From Actinacidiphila acidipaludis (lineage in GTDB: Bacteria; Actinomycetota; Actinomycetes; Streptomycetales; Streptomycetaceae): 64,000 nt of DNA. The translations under genes were made by a program, and so were the position numbers. This document shows, in pieces, positions 32,687-41,042 of this stretch; position 1 is the first letter of the stretch; the number at the start of each line of letters is the position of its first letter. The stretch is from the NCBI RefSeq assembly GCF_019890725.1, contig NZ_JAINZZ010000012.1:80779-144778 (forward strand), given 5' to 3'. The notes below the pieces were generated by a model, which worked only from the letters and a program-made list of their open reading frames with translations, did not search any database and was not told the origin of the DNA.

Positions 32687-34069
32687 TCAGGCGGTTCGCC
32701 GTGCGAGGGCCGGGCGGATCAGCAGGGCGCCCGCGGCGCCGGTGAGACCGACCGCGGTCACCGACCACCACAGCGTGCCGGGACCGGCCGCCGCGTACAG
32801 GGCGGGACCCACGCCGAGGGCGAGGAAACGCGCCACCCCGCGCGCCCAGTTGAGGGCGGCCTGGTAGCGGGCGCGGGCGTCGTCCGGCGCCAGGTCGGCG
32901 ACGACCGAGGTCGCGATGCCGCCCGCGCACACCTCTCCCGCGCTCCACACCAGGACCGTGAGCACGTACCCGCCAGTGGTGCGGGCGGTGCCGGTGAGAC
33001 CGACGCCCGCGGCCACCAGCACCGAGGCCGCCGCCCAGACCCTCATCCGGTCGAAACGCAGCACCCAGGCATTGGTGACCGGCTGCAGCACCACGACGAG
33101 AGCCGCGTTGACGACCGCCACCAGGCCGTAGACGGTGGCCGGCAGGCCGTGGTCGCGGATGGCCAGCGGGACGGTGAACTCCGTCTGCGCGTACACGCAT
33201 TCACCCGCCACCGACACCGTCACGAACGCCAGCAGCAGCCGGTCGCGCACGACCACGCCATAACCCCCGCCACCCGGCGCTCCCTTGACCCGGGCCGCCG
33301 GCGCCGTGCGCGGGAGCGCCACCGCCGCGACCACGGCGAAGCCCAGGCACGTCACCGCGTCCACCACGAACAGCAGCCAGAAGCCACGGTCGACGAGGAA
33401 GCCGCCGACGGCGCCCGCGGTGGCGGCGCCCAGGTTGATCGCCCAGTGGTAGAGGCCGAACGCCGCCTGGCGGCGCGCCGGGCCGGCCGAGTCGACGATG
33501 ACGGCGGCGACGCCCGGCGCGTGCAGGGAGCCGGCCGCGCCCACCAGTGCGGCGGCCAGCGAGAGCGTGACCGGACCCGGCGAGCAGAACAGCAGGGCCT
33601 GGCTCGCCGGGGTGGCGACCATCCCGGCGAGGATCGCCTGCCGGCGGCCGAACCGGTCGGCGAACCACCCGCCGGCCACCGGCCCCACGAGACCGCCCGC
33701 TCCCAACGCGCCCAGCACGTACGGCGTCTGGCCGGGAGTGATGCCCCGGGAGCCCAGGTAGAACGCGAGGAACGGCACCACCATGGTGCCGACCCGGCTG
33801 ATCACCGTGCCGGCGAACACCACCCAGAACGGCCCGGGCAGCCCGCCGAAGTGCCGGGCCGCGGCGGTGCGAAGCCGGCCGCGCGGGGGGGGGAGAGAGA
33901 GACCGGCATGCGGCGCGCCGGACCGGTCGAGGTCGGCGGTGGCCGGCTCGTGCGCGGCGGCGGCCGGCTCGTCAACGGCGGTGGCCGGCGGGATCGCGGG
34001 CAGGGCGGCGGAGACGGCCGGGGAGGGGCCGTCGGACGCGTCGCGGGAGGGCAGGACGGGTGCGCTCAT
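32687..34069 (-). CDS. MFS transporter
   Basis: The 460-residue MFS protein has about 12 hydrophobic helices, the loop 2-3 motif GWFADRFGRRQAIL and a long Ala/Pro-rich N-terminal tail of about 65 residues. It resembles MdtH/DHA1-like exporters (FAGTVISRVGTMVVPFLAFYL). The tail contains a C9 run on the coding strand (33893-33885, codons for three prolines), a potential slippage site. It is divergent from an ArsR-like regulator 109 bp away, which probably controls it. The substrate is unknown. Confidence 0.85.
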   Translation of the reverse strand: MSAPVLPSRDASDGPSPAVSAALPAIPPATAVDEPAAAAHEPATADLDRSGAPHAGLSLPPPRGRLRTAAARHFGGLPGPFWVVFAGTVISRVGTMVVPFLAFYLGSRGITPGQTPYVLGALGAGGLVGPVAGGWFADRFGRRQAILAGMVATPASQALLFCSPGPVTLSLAAALVGAAGSLHAPGVAAVIVDSAGPARRQAAFGLYHWAINLGAATAGAVGGFLVDRGFWLLFVVDAVTCLGFAVVAAVALPRTAPAARVKGAPGGGGYGVVVRDRLLLAFVTVSVAGECVYAQTEFTVPLAIRDHGLPATVYGLVAVVNAALVVVLQPVTNAWVLRFDRMRVWAAASVLVAAGVGLTGTARTTGGYVLTVLVWSAGEVCAGGIATSVVADLAPDDARARYQAALNWARGVARFLALGVGPALYAAAGPGTLWWSVTAVGLTGAAGALLIRPALARRTA

Positions 34070-34178
34070 GCGGGAATCGTGCGGCGGCCTTACCGGTTGA
34101 CGGCATTGATTAAGGTACGGCTGAATCCGGGCGCCGCCCGGGACGCCCGCACGGGGTGCGGAGGGACGGGGGAGCGTC

Positions 34179-35156
34179 ATGGCCGGAGACGTGCGGTTCG
34201 CCTTCTCGGCGACCGACATGGCACGCACCAGATTCGCGGTCTCCCCGCTGTGGGAGGTCGTGGCCAGCGTCCGCACCTTCCGGACGGCCGGCCGCCACTC
34301 CGTGCACCGCCATTGGCGTGAGCGGGTCGCACCGCGGCTGGCCGCCGCCGGGCTCGACGGCGGGCTGCTCACCGACCTCGTGCCGCCCGCGGGGTACACC
34401 CCCGACTTCATCACCCCGCCGCCGCTGCCCGGCGGCGGAGGTCTCGACGCCGAACTGCGGGAGCTGGCCGCCACCCCCGTCGAGGACGTCCGCCGCGAGC
34501 TGGAGGAGTACGGGCTGCGCGGCGAACGCGTCCGGCAGCTCTACGACGACCCCGTCGCCGGACTCGCCCGGCTGACCGCGGAGATCGCCGCGTACTGGGA
34601 GCTGGCGCTCGCGCCGTACTGGCCGCGGGTGCAGGCCGTGCTGGAGGCGGACGTCTTCCACCAGGCCCGGCGGCTGGCCACGGACGGCGCCGAGGCGGTC
34701 CTCGGGAGTCTGCACCCGAGTGTGCGGTGGAGCGCCGGGACGCTGACGGTGTCGCACACGTTCTGCGCGGCGGAGGCGAGACTGGCCGGCAAGGGGCTGG
34801 TGCTGGTGCCGTCGGTCTTCGCGTGGTCGTCGGTGGCCACGACGCTGGCGACGCCGGACACCAAGCAGCTGATCTACCCCAGCCGGGGATGGGGCTCGGT
34901 GTGGGAGGAGTCCCGGGCGGCCGTGCCCGAGGCGGTGGCGGCGGTGCTGGGGCGCACCCGGGCGCTGCTGCTGGCCGAGCTGCACGTGCCCGCGTCCACG
35001 AGTGAACTGGCCGGGCGGACCGGGCTGTCCGCCGGCGGGGTCAACCAGCACCTCACCGCGCTGCGCGATGCCGGGATCGTCTCGGCGCACCGGGTCGGGA
35101 GGTCGGTCCTCTACATGCGGACGGCGGTCGCGGAGTCGCTCCTGGCGGGTGCCTAG
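34179..35156 (+). CDS. ArsR-like winged-helix regulator (DUF5937 type)
   Basis: The 325-residue protein has a large N-terminal domain of unknown ligand (MAGDVRFAFSATDMARTRFAVSPLWE, residues 1-245) and a C-terminal ArsR-type winged helix (about 255-315; STSELAGRTGLSAGGVNQHLTALRDAGIVSAHRVGRSVLY). This layout is common in streptomycete regulators next to MFS transporters. It is divergent from one here, so it probably controls that gene. The ATG at 34179 has GGGGGAG upstream. No metal-binding cysteines typical of true ArsR are present, so a small organic ligand is more likely. Confidence 0.82.
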   Translation: MAGDVRFAFSATDMARTRFAVSPLWEVVASVRTFRTAGRHSVHRHWRERVAPRLAAAGLDGGLLTDLVPPAGYTPDFITPPPLPGGGGLDAELRELAATPVEDVRRELEEYGLRGERVRQLYDDPVAGLARLTAEIAAYWELALAPYWPRVQAVLEADVFHQARRLATDGAEAVLGSLHPSVRWSAGTLTVSHTFCAAEARLAGKGLVLVPSVFAWSSVATTLATPDTKQLIYPSRGWGSVWEESRAAVPEAVAAVLGRTRALLLAELHVPASTSELAGRTGLSAGGVNQHLTALRDAGIVSAHRVGRSVLYMRTAVAESLLAGA

Positions 35157-35219
35157 CCCGGGCCTGCCCGGAGGTGAGGGTTCGCGCCCCTCCCCCGGAC
35201 CGACCGCTGAGGCCGTGTG

Positions 35220-35768
35220 TCAGCCACGGCGGTGGGCGAGCAGACGGTGGTAGGCCTCCAGTCCGTCGGGGACCCAGTCCCAGACGGGCAGCCGGGCGGC
35301 CAGTTCCTCGTCGGAGAGGAACGTGTGCCAGGCGACCTCCTCGGCCTGCGGCCGGACCGGCAGGTCACAGCGGACCTGGTACACCGCGGACCACCACCGC
35401 CCGAACTCCGCGTGCTCGAAGGCGAAGGCGAACAGCCGCTCGGGCTGCGGCAGTCCGCGCACGCCCAGCTCCTCCTCCGCCTCCCGCAGCGCCGCCGCGT
35501 CGTAGGACTCGCCGGCCCCCACCACCCCGCCGACGAACATGTCGTACAACGACGGGAAGACCAGCTTGCGCGCGGTGCGGCGGTGCACGAAGATCCGGTC
35601 CTCGGCGTCCCGCACCAGCACGAACGCGCAGCGGTGCCGCAGCCCGCGGGCGTACGCGTCGGCGCGCCGCGCCTGGCCCACCACGTTGTCGTCCTCGTCG
35701 ACGATGTCGATGATCTCGTCAGCGGACAGGGGGGCGGAGGAGCCGTCGGCGCCGCTGGAGTCGCTCAT
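35220..35768 (-). CDS. Nudix hydrolase
   Basis: The 182-residue protein has a complete Nudix box, GGVVGAGESYDAAALREAEEELGV, split here as G-x5-E (GVVGAGE) followed by REAEEELG, at about residues 78-101. It hydrolyses a nucleoside diphosphate linked to another moiety, and the family layout (RCAFVLVRDAEDRIFVHRRT) resembles isopentenyl-diphosphate isomerase-like and general housecleaning Nudix proteins. No Shine-Dalgarno is seen at ATG 35768; TTCAAT lies six bases upstream and might be a -10. It is convergent with the ArsR-like gene. The substrate is unassigned. Confidence 0.88.
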   Translation of the reverse strand: MSDSSGADGSSAPLSADEIIDIVDEDDNVVGQARRADAYARGLRHRCAFVLVRDAEDRIFVHRRTARKLVFPSLYDMFVGGVVGAGESYDAAALREAEEELGVRGLPQPERLFAFAFEHAEFGRWWSAVYQVRCDLPVRPQAEEVAWHTFLSDEELAARLPVWDWVPDGLEAYHRLLAHRRG

Positions 35769-35914
35769 GGGGCCATTGAAGCACCCGCCGAACACTTGCC
35801 GATCACCTGCCGACCGGCCGTTCCGGCCGCCCCGAGGGGGTCTTGCGCGCGGGCAGCACCGGCAAGATGATCGTCCAGGCCGGTGACCCGGAGGAGAAGT
35901 GACGGGAGAGTACG

Positions 35915-37762
35915 GTGACCGCACGCGCGACGTCCCGCCAGGCACCCCTGCGGGTCGCCAACTGCTCGGGCTACTACGGCGATCGCCTCTCCGCGGCCCG
36001 CGAGATGGTCGAGGGCGGCCCGATCGACGTGCTCACCGGCGACTATCTGGCCGAACTGACGATGCTGCTGCTGTGGAAGGCACGGCAGCGCGATCCGGAG
36101 AGCGGCTACGCGCTGTCCTTCCTCGCACAGATGCAGGACGTGCTCGGCACCTGCCTGGAACGCGGCATCAAGGTCGTGGTCAACGCGGGCGGCCTCAATC
36201 CGGCCGGGCTCGCCGCGAAGCTCCGTGAACTCGCCGCGCTCGGTGGCCTGCACCCGTCGGTCGCCCATGTCGAGGGCGACGACCTGCTCGCCCGGCTGCC
36301 CGAACTCCAGGCGCGCGGGCACGACTTCGCCCACCTGGCGACCGGCCTGCCGCTCGCCGGGTCCGGCGTGGAACCGCTCACCGCCAACGCCTACCTCGGC
36401 GGCTGGGGCATCGCCCAGGCCCTGCGGGCCGGCGCGGACGTGGTCGTCTGCGGCCGCGTCACCGACGCCTCGCTCGTCGTCGGCCCGGCCGCCTGGGCCT
36501 TCGACTGGGCCCAGGACGACTGGGACGCGCTCGCCGGAGCGGTCACCGCCGGCCACATCATCGAGTGCGGCACCCAGGCCACCGGCGGCAACTACTGCTT
36601 CTTCACCGAGATTCCCGACCCGGTGCACCCCGGCTTCCCCATCGCGGAGATCAACCCCGACGGGTCGAGCGTCATCACCAAGCACCCCGGCACCGGCGGC
36701 GCGGTCACCGTCGGCACGGTCACCGCCCAACTGCTGTACGAGATCGGCCACCCCGCCTATCTCAACGCCGACGTGGTGGCCCGGTTCGACACCGTGCGGC
36801 TCACCCAGCAGGGGCCCGACCGGGTGGCCGTGGGGCCGGTCACCGGCGAGCCCGCGCCCCTGGACCTCAAGGTGTGCGTCAACCACCGCGGCGGCCACCG
36901 CAACGCGGCGACGTTCGTCCTCACCGGCCTCGACCTGGACGCCAAGGCGGACTTCGCCGAGGCCGCGCTGCTGGACGCCACGGGCGGCCCCGCCGCGTTC
37001 GCCACCTACGACCTGCGGCGCGAGCACGGCGGCGAGGCCGACCGGCTCACCCTCACCGTCAAGGACCCGGACCCGCAGGTCGTCGGCCGGTCCTTCTTCG
37101 CCGCGGTCGCCGGCACCGCCCTCGCCGGCTATCCGGGCCTCTACCTGGAGCACGCCGCGCCCCGGCCCACCGAGTACGGCGTGTACTGGCCCGCGCTGAT
37201 ACCCGCCGCCGAGGTCCCGGCGGTGACCGTGCTGGAGGACGGCACCCGGCTGCCGGTGCCGCCCGCGCCCGCCGCGAGGCCGGCCCGCCCGCAGCAGGCC
37301 GACGCCGTGCCGCCGGTGCCGGTGCCGCCCGCCGGGCTGCGGCCGCAGTCCGCGCGCCCCGGCCGGGTCGACGGGTACGGCGCGGCGGGCCGCACCGTCC
37401 GGCTGCCGCTGGGCACCCTGATCGGGGCGCGCTCCGGCGACAAGGGCGGCGACGCCAACGTGGGTCTGTGGGCGCGCGACGACGACACCTGGCGCTGGCT
37501 GCGCGACCACCTCGACGTGGAGCGGCTGCGCACGCTGCTGCCGGAGACCGCGAAGCTGCCGGTCAGCCGGTACGAGCTGCCGCGCCTGCGGGCCGTCAAC
37601 TTCGTGGTGCACGGCCTGCTCGGCGAGGGCGTCGCGGCGTCGACCCGGGCCGATCCGCAGGCCAAGGCGCTCGGTGAGCGGCTGCGCGGCTGCCTCGCCG
37701 ACATCCCGGAGGACCTCATCGACCTCAGCGCGGCCGAGTTCACACGGGTGCCGGAGGGATGA
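35915..37762 (+). CDS. AtuA-type (DUF1446) protein with C-terminal AtuA-like domain
   Basis: The 615-residue protein combines a large AtuA/DUF1446 domain (about residues 12-445; NCSGYYGDRLSAAREMVEGG, VCGRVTDASLVVGP, GGNYCFFTEI) with a C-terminal AtuA-like domain (about 490-600; RLPLGTLIGARSGDKGGDANVG). A Pro/Ala-rich linker joins them. In Pseudomonas, AtuA belongs to the acyclic terpene (citronellol/geraniol) pathway and is thought to act on a hydroxy-acyl intermediate; its exact chemistry is unsettled. Often the two domains are separate genes; here they are fused. GTG 35915 follows GGGAGAG. No acyl-CoA carboxylase genes are nearby, so terpene catabolism is uncertain. Confidence 0.85.
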   Translation: MTARATSRQAPLRVANCSGYYGDRLSAAREMVEGGPIDVLTGDYLAELTMLLLWKARQRDPESGYALSFLAQMQDVLGTCLERGIKVVVNAGGLNPAGLAAKLRELAALGGLHPSVAHVEGDDLLARLPELQARGHDFAHLATGLPLAGSGVEPLTANAYLGGWGIAQALRAGADVVVCGRVTDASLVVGPAAWAFDWAQDDWDALAGAVTAGHIIECGTQATGGNYCFFTEIPDPVHPGFPIAEINPDGSSVITKHPGTGGAVTVGTVTAQLLYEIGHPAYLNADVVARFDTVRLTQQGPDRVAVGPVTGEPAPLDLKVCVNHRGGHRNAATFVLTGLDLDAKADFAEAALLDATGGPAAFATYDLRREHGGEADRLTLTVKDPDPQVVGRSFFAAVAGTALAGYPGLYLEHAAPRPTEYGVYWPALIPAAEVPAVTVLEDGTRLPVPPAPAARPARPQQADAVPPVPVPPAGLRPQSARPGRVDGYGAAGRTVRLPLGTLIGARSGDKGGDANVGLWARDDDTWRWLRDHLDVERLRTLLPETAKLPVSRYELPRLRAVNFVVHGLLGEGVAASTRADPQAKALGERLRGCLADIPEDLIDLSAAEFTRVPEG

Positions 37763-37829
37763 GCCCGCCACGCCCGGACGGCGGCCGGGTGGACCCTCCG
37801 GCCGCGCCCGGCGGGGGCATCATCGGGGC

Positions 37830-38798
37830 ATGAGCAATCTCGATGTGAAACCGTCGGCCACGGTGAGCGGCGGCCGCGGCGACGTCTCCGCAGCCCCCGT
37901 CCGCGAACTGCTCACCGCCCGCACCGTGCCCCTCGGCGAGAGCACGGTCGTCCGCCGCCTGCTGCCCAACCTGGGCCGGCGCATGGTCGGCGCCTGGTGT
38001 TTCGTCGACCACTACGGTCCCGACGACATCGCCCAGGAACCCGGGATGCAGGTGCCGCCGCACCCGCACATGGGCCTGCAGACCGTGAGCTGGCTGCACG
38101 AGGGCGAAGTGCTGCACCGCGACAGCCTCGGCAGCAAGCAGACCGTCCGCCCGCGCGAGCTGGGCCTGATGACCTCCGGCCGGGCCATCTCGCACTCCGA
38201 GGAGTCGCCCCGCGACCACGCCCGCTACCTGCACGGCGCACAGCTCTGGGTGGCGCTGCCGGACGCCCACCGGCAGACCGGGCCGGCCTTCGAGCACCAC
38301 GCCCAGCTCCCCGAGGTCACCGGCGGGGGAGGCCTGCACGGCACCGTCATCCTCGGCGAACTCGACGGCGCGGCCTCGCCCGGCACCACCTACACCCCGA
38401 TCGTCGGCGCCGACATCACCCTCGCCGAAGGCACCGCCGCCCGACTGCCGTTGCAGCGCGACTTCGAGTACGCGGTGCTGACCATGGCGGGCGAGCCGGA
38501 GGTCGACGGCGTGCGGCTGGCCCCCGGCTCGATGCTCTACCTCGGCTGCGGACGCAGTGCGCTGCCCCTCGACGCCACGGTCGAGAGCTCCCTGGTCCTG
38601 CTCGGCGGTGAGCCGTTCGAGGAGGAGATCATCATGTGGTGGAACTTCATCGGCCGTACCACCGAGGAGATCGCCGAGGCGCGCGCCGCCTGGCAGGCCG
38701 GTGAGCGCTTCGGCGAGGTGCACGGCTACGCGGGCAAGCGCCTGGACGCACCGGCCCTCCCCGCGACCCCGCTCAAGCCGCGCGGCCGCGTCCGCTGA
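37830..38798 (+). CDS. Pirin-family protein
   Basis: The 322-residue bicupin has the pirin metal site HPHMGLQTVSWLHEGEVLHRDSLGS in its N-terminal cupin (about residues 73-97), with ISHSEES contributing further ligands. A C-terminal pirin domain (about 190-300) ends in EEIIMWWNFIGRT. Pirins bind Fe and act as quercetinases or redox-responsive co-regulators. ATG 37830 starts 67 bp after the AtuA gene; there is no Shine-Dalgarno, and CATCAT lies six bases upstream. It could be co-transcribed with AtuA, but the functional link is unknown. Confidence 0.9.
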   Translation: MSNLDVKPSATVSGGRGDVSAAPVRELLTARTVPLGESTVVRRLLPNLGRRMVGAWCFVDHYGPDDIAQEPGMQVPPHPHMGLQTVSWLHEGEVLHRDSLGSKQTVRPRELGLMTSGRAISHSEESPRDHARYLHGAQLWVALPDAHRQTGPAFEHHAQLPEVTGGGGLHGTVILGELDGAASPGTTYTPIVGADITLAEGTAARLPLQRDFEYAVLTMAGEPEVDGVRLAPGSMLYLGCGRSALPLDATVESSLVLLGGEPFEEEIIMWWNFIGRTTEEIAEARAAWQAGERFGEVHGYAGKRLDAPALPATPLKPRGRVR

Positions 38799-38974
38799 CC
38801 CGGCGCCGGCCGGTCACCTCCGACGCGGACAGCCGCCCGGCCGTGAGGTCCCGGTCAGGGCGTCGCCGTCGACCGTGACGGCGAAGGCGGGATTTCAGCC
38901 GCAGGGGCCTGGTGACGGACCGCCGCCAGGTCAGGCGGTTTCCGGCGGGGACGACGTCGCCGAGCGGCACGCAC

Positions 38975-39151
38975 TCACCCGCCCCTCCGCGCCCCGGTGA
39001 AGACGCCGCGCCCGAACCCGGCCACGGCCTTGATCCTGCCGATCGGTGTGGAGACGGCCGGATCCCACGTGCCCGCCACGCACACGGTGGTGGCCTCCCC
39101 GGCGGGGTGCTCGGTGTCGGTGTGCTGCACGGTCTGGTGTTCGTCGGACAT
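38975..39151 (-). CDS. Small hypothetical protein, 58 residues
   Basis: The frame starts at ATG 39151 with a strong GAGGAAG Shine-Dalgarno. Almost all third codon positions are G or C, so it is very likely real. The product begins MSDEHQTVQHTDTEHPAGEA and ends in a basic, glycine-rich tail (GFGRGVFTGARRGG). It has no cysteine pair, signal or membrane helix. I do not recognise the family. It is divergent from the PAS-phosphatase gene, with a G-rich tandem array between them. Confidence 0.7.
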   Translation of the reverse strand: MSDEHQTVQHTDTEHPAGEATTVCVAGTWDPAVSTPIGRIKAVAGFGRGVFTGARRGG

Positions 39152-39201
39152 GGGCTTCTTCCTCGCGGGGCGAGGCACCCCGCCGCGGCGCGGTCAGGGG
39201 C

Positions 39202-39243
39202 CGGGGGTCGGGGGTCGGGGGTCGGGGGTCGGGGGGTCGGGGT
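39202..39243. repeat. G-rich heptamer tandem array
   Basis: Units of CGGGGGT repeat four times exactly, followed by CGGGGGGT and CGGGGT. The plus strand carries six runs of four to six G separated by TC, an ideal G-quadruplex pattern. It lies between the small gene (start 39151) and the PAS-phosphatase (start 39437). Confidence 0.85.
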
Positions 39244-39436
39244 CAGCTTGCGACGGGAAAACGCCAGGTCGCTCGGACGGCGGGACGGGCGCCGCCTGCT
39301 CTGTTCGGGCGAGCGGTGGGCCGCGTACCGCGCCGCCGGGGCCGCGGCCGGGTTTGCTGGAGGGGTGGCCGCCGCGGCGCGGCCACCCGCACGGGCCGCG
39401 CCCCGTGCGCGCGGCACGGAGAAGGGGTGGCCGGCG

Positions 39437-41026
39437 GTGAGTGAGGGAGGAAGCGGCGGAGCCCGGCGCGCCCGCGGCGGCACGGCCGGTTCCCGGGGTA
39501 CGCACGCCCGCGGACGGGCGGCCGACCCCGCGGAGCGGGACGCCGCGCAGCGGGCCGGCGGCGCCGAGGACGCCGACGCAGGCGCCGCCCCCACCGGACC
39601 GCCTGCAGACCGCGGCGACGCCCCTGGCGATGCGGACGCCACCCACACGGCCGATTCCACGGCAGGCGGTGACGGCACCGACCCCCCGGCCGCCGGCGAG
39701 CCCCCGGGCGCCGACCCCCCGGCCGCCGACCCCCCGGCCGCCGCAGACCCCCCGGGTACCACCGACCCTCCGGGCGCCACCGGCTCCCCGGGCTCCGGCG
39801 ACCCGATCGACTACGCCGCCCTCTTCGCGGCGGTCCCGGTCGCCTGCCTGGTCCTGGACCGACGGCTGCGGATCGTCGCCGTCAACGAGGCCTATCTCGC
39901 GGTCACCGGACGCGACCGTGAGGAACTGATCGGCCGCGCCTTCTTCGACGCCTACCCGTCCGACCCGGACGACCTGAGCGCGAACGGCGCCCACACGCAG
40001 CGCCGTTCGCTGGAGGCGGCCTTCGCCTCGGGCGAGCCGAGCCTGCTGATGCTGCACCGTTTCGCCATCCCGCGGGCCGACGCGTCCGGCCAGTTCGAGT
40101 CGCGCTGGTGGAACGTGGTGAACCAGCCGGTCACCGGACGCAGCGGCCGGGTGGAGCTGGTCATCCACAAGGTGGAGGACGTCACCGCCTTCGTGGACTC
40201 GGTGCGGCGCACCGAGCCCGCGGAGACGACGGCGGCCGAAGTGCCGCAGGTCGACGTGTTCAACCAGGCCAAGGAGCTGCAGCGGGCCAACGCCCGTCTG
40301 CTGGAGTCCACCGCCGCCATCAACGACACCGCCCTGGTCCTCCAGCAGGCGATGCTCGCCACGCCCGACCTGTCAGGGCACCCGGAGATCGCCGTGCGCT
40401 ACCGGCCGGCGATGCAGGGCCTGAACGCCTGCGGCGACTGGTACGACGTGGTCGATCTGCCCGAGGGACGGCTGGTGCTGACGGTCGGTGACGTCGTGGG
40501 CCACGGTGTCGGCGCCGCCAGCGTCATGGGCATGCTGCGCAGCGCGCTGAACGCCGCCGTCCGCGTCGCCGACGGCCCCAGCGGCGCCCTGGAGGCCCTC
40601 GGGCTCTACTCCCGGGCCCACGACGGCGCGCTCGCCACGACCACCTTCGCCTGCCAGGTGTTTCCCGCCAGCCGGCTGCTGACCTACAGCAACGCGGGCC
40701 ACCCGCCGCCCGTCCTGGTGCACGAGGACGGCTCGTACGAGTTCCTGGACCGGGCCACCGACCCGCCGCTGGGCGTGCGGGTCGAACACGTGCCGCGCCC
40801 GCAGGCCACCCTGGAGTACGCCTGCGGGGACCTGCTGGTGCTGTACACCGACGGCCTGGTCGAACGGCGCGGCGAGGACATCGACGTCGGCATCGGGCGG
40901 CTCACCGACGTGCTCTGCGAACTGCGCGCCGACCCGGTCCAGGAACTGGCCGACGCCCTGCTGGCGCGGCTGGCGGACCCGAGCGGCCAGCACGACGACA
41001 TCTCCGTCCTGGCGGCCCGGTTGTGA
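39437..41026 (+). CDS. PAS-domain SpoIIE-type serine phosphatase
   Basis: The 529-residue protein has a disordered Ala/Asp/Pro-rich N-terminus (1-122, with repeated PPAADPP, PPGTTDPP). A PAS domain (about 125-250) and a helical linker (about 272-300) follow, and then a PP2C/SpoIIE phosphatase domain (about 305-529). The metal-binding aspartates are in CGDWYDVVD and TVGDVVGHGVG. Such proteins dephosphorylate anti-anti-sigma factors in partner-switching pathways in response to a PAS-sensed signal. GTG 39437 follows GGAGAAGGGG. It lies 16 bp before an MHS-family symporter, which suggests co-expression. No anti-sigma kinase gene is adjacent. Confidence 0.88.
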   Translation: MSEGGSGGARRARGGTAGSRGTHARGRAADPAERDAAQRAGGAEDADAGAAPTGPPADRGDAPGDADATHTADSTAGGDGTDPPAAGEPPGADPPAADPPAAADPPGTTDPPGATGSPGSGDPIDYAALFAAVPVACLVLDRRLRIVAVNEAYLAVTGRDREELIGRAFFDAYPSDPDDLSANGAHTQRRSLEAAFASGEPSLLMLHRFAIPRADASGQFESRWWNVVNQPVTGRSGRVELVIHKVEDVTAFVDSVRRTEPAETTAAEVPQVDVFNQAKELQRANARLLESTAAINDTALVLQQAMLATPDLSGHPEIAVRYRPAMQGLNACGDWYDVVDLPEGRLVLTVGDVVGHGVGAASVMGMLRSALNAAVRVADGPSGALEALGLYSRAHDGALATTTFACQVFPASRLLTYSNAGHPPPVLVHEDGSYEFLDRATDPPLGVRVEHVPRPQATLEYACGDLLVLYTDGLVERRGEDIDVGIGRLTDVLCELRADPVQELADALLARLADPSGQHDDISVLAARL

Positions 41027-41042
41027 GGAGGCGATCGACCAG

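Noticed and set aside
39181..39250. The G-rich heptamer array as a CRISPR array
   Set aside because: The units are 7 bp with no spacers, and no cas genes are present.
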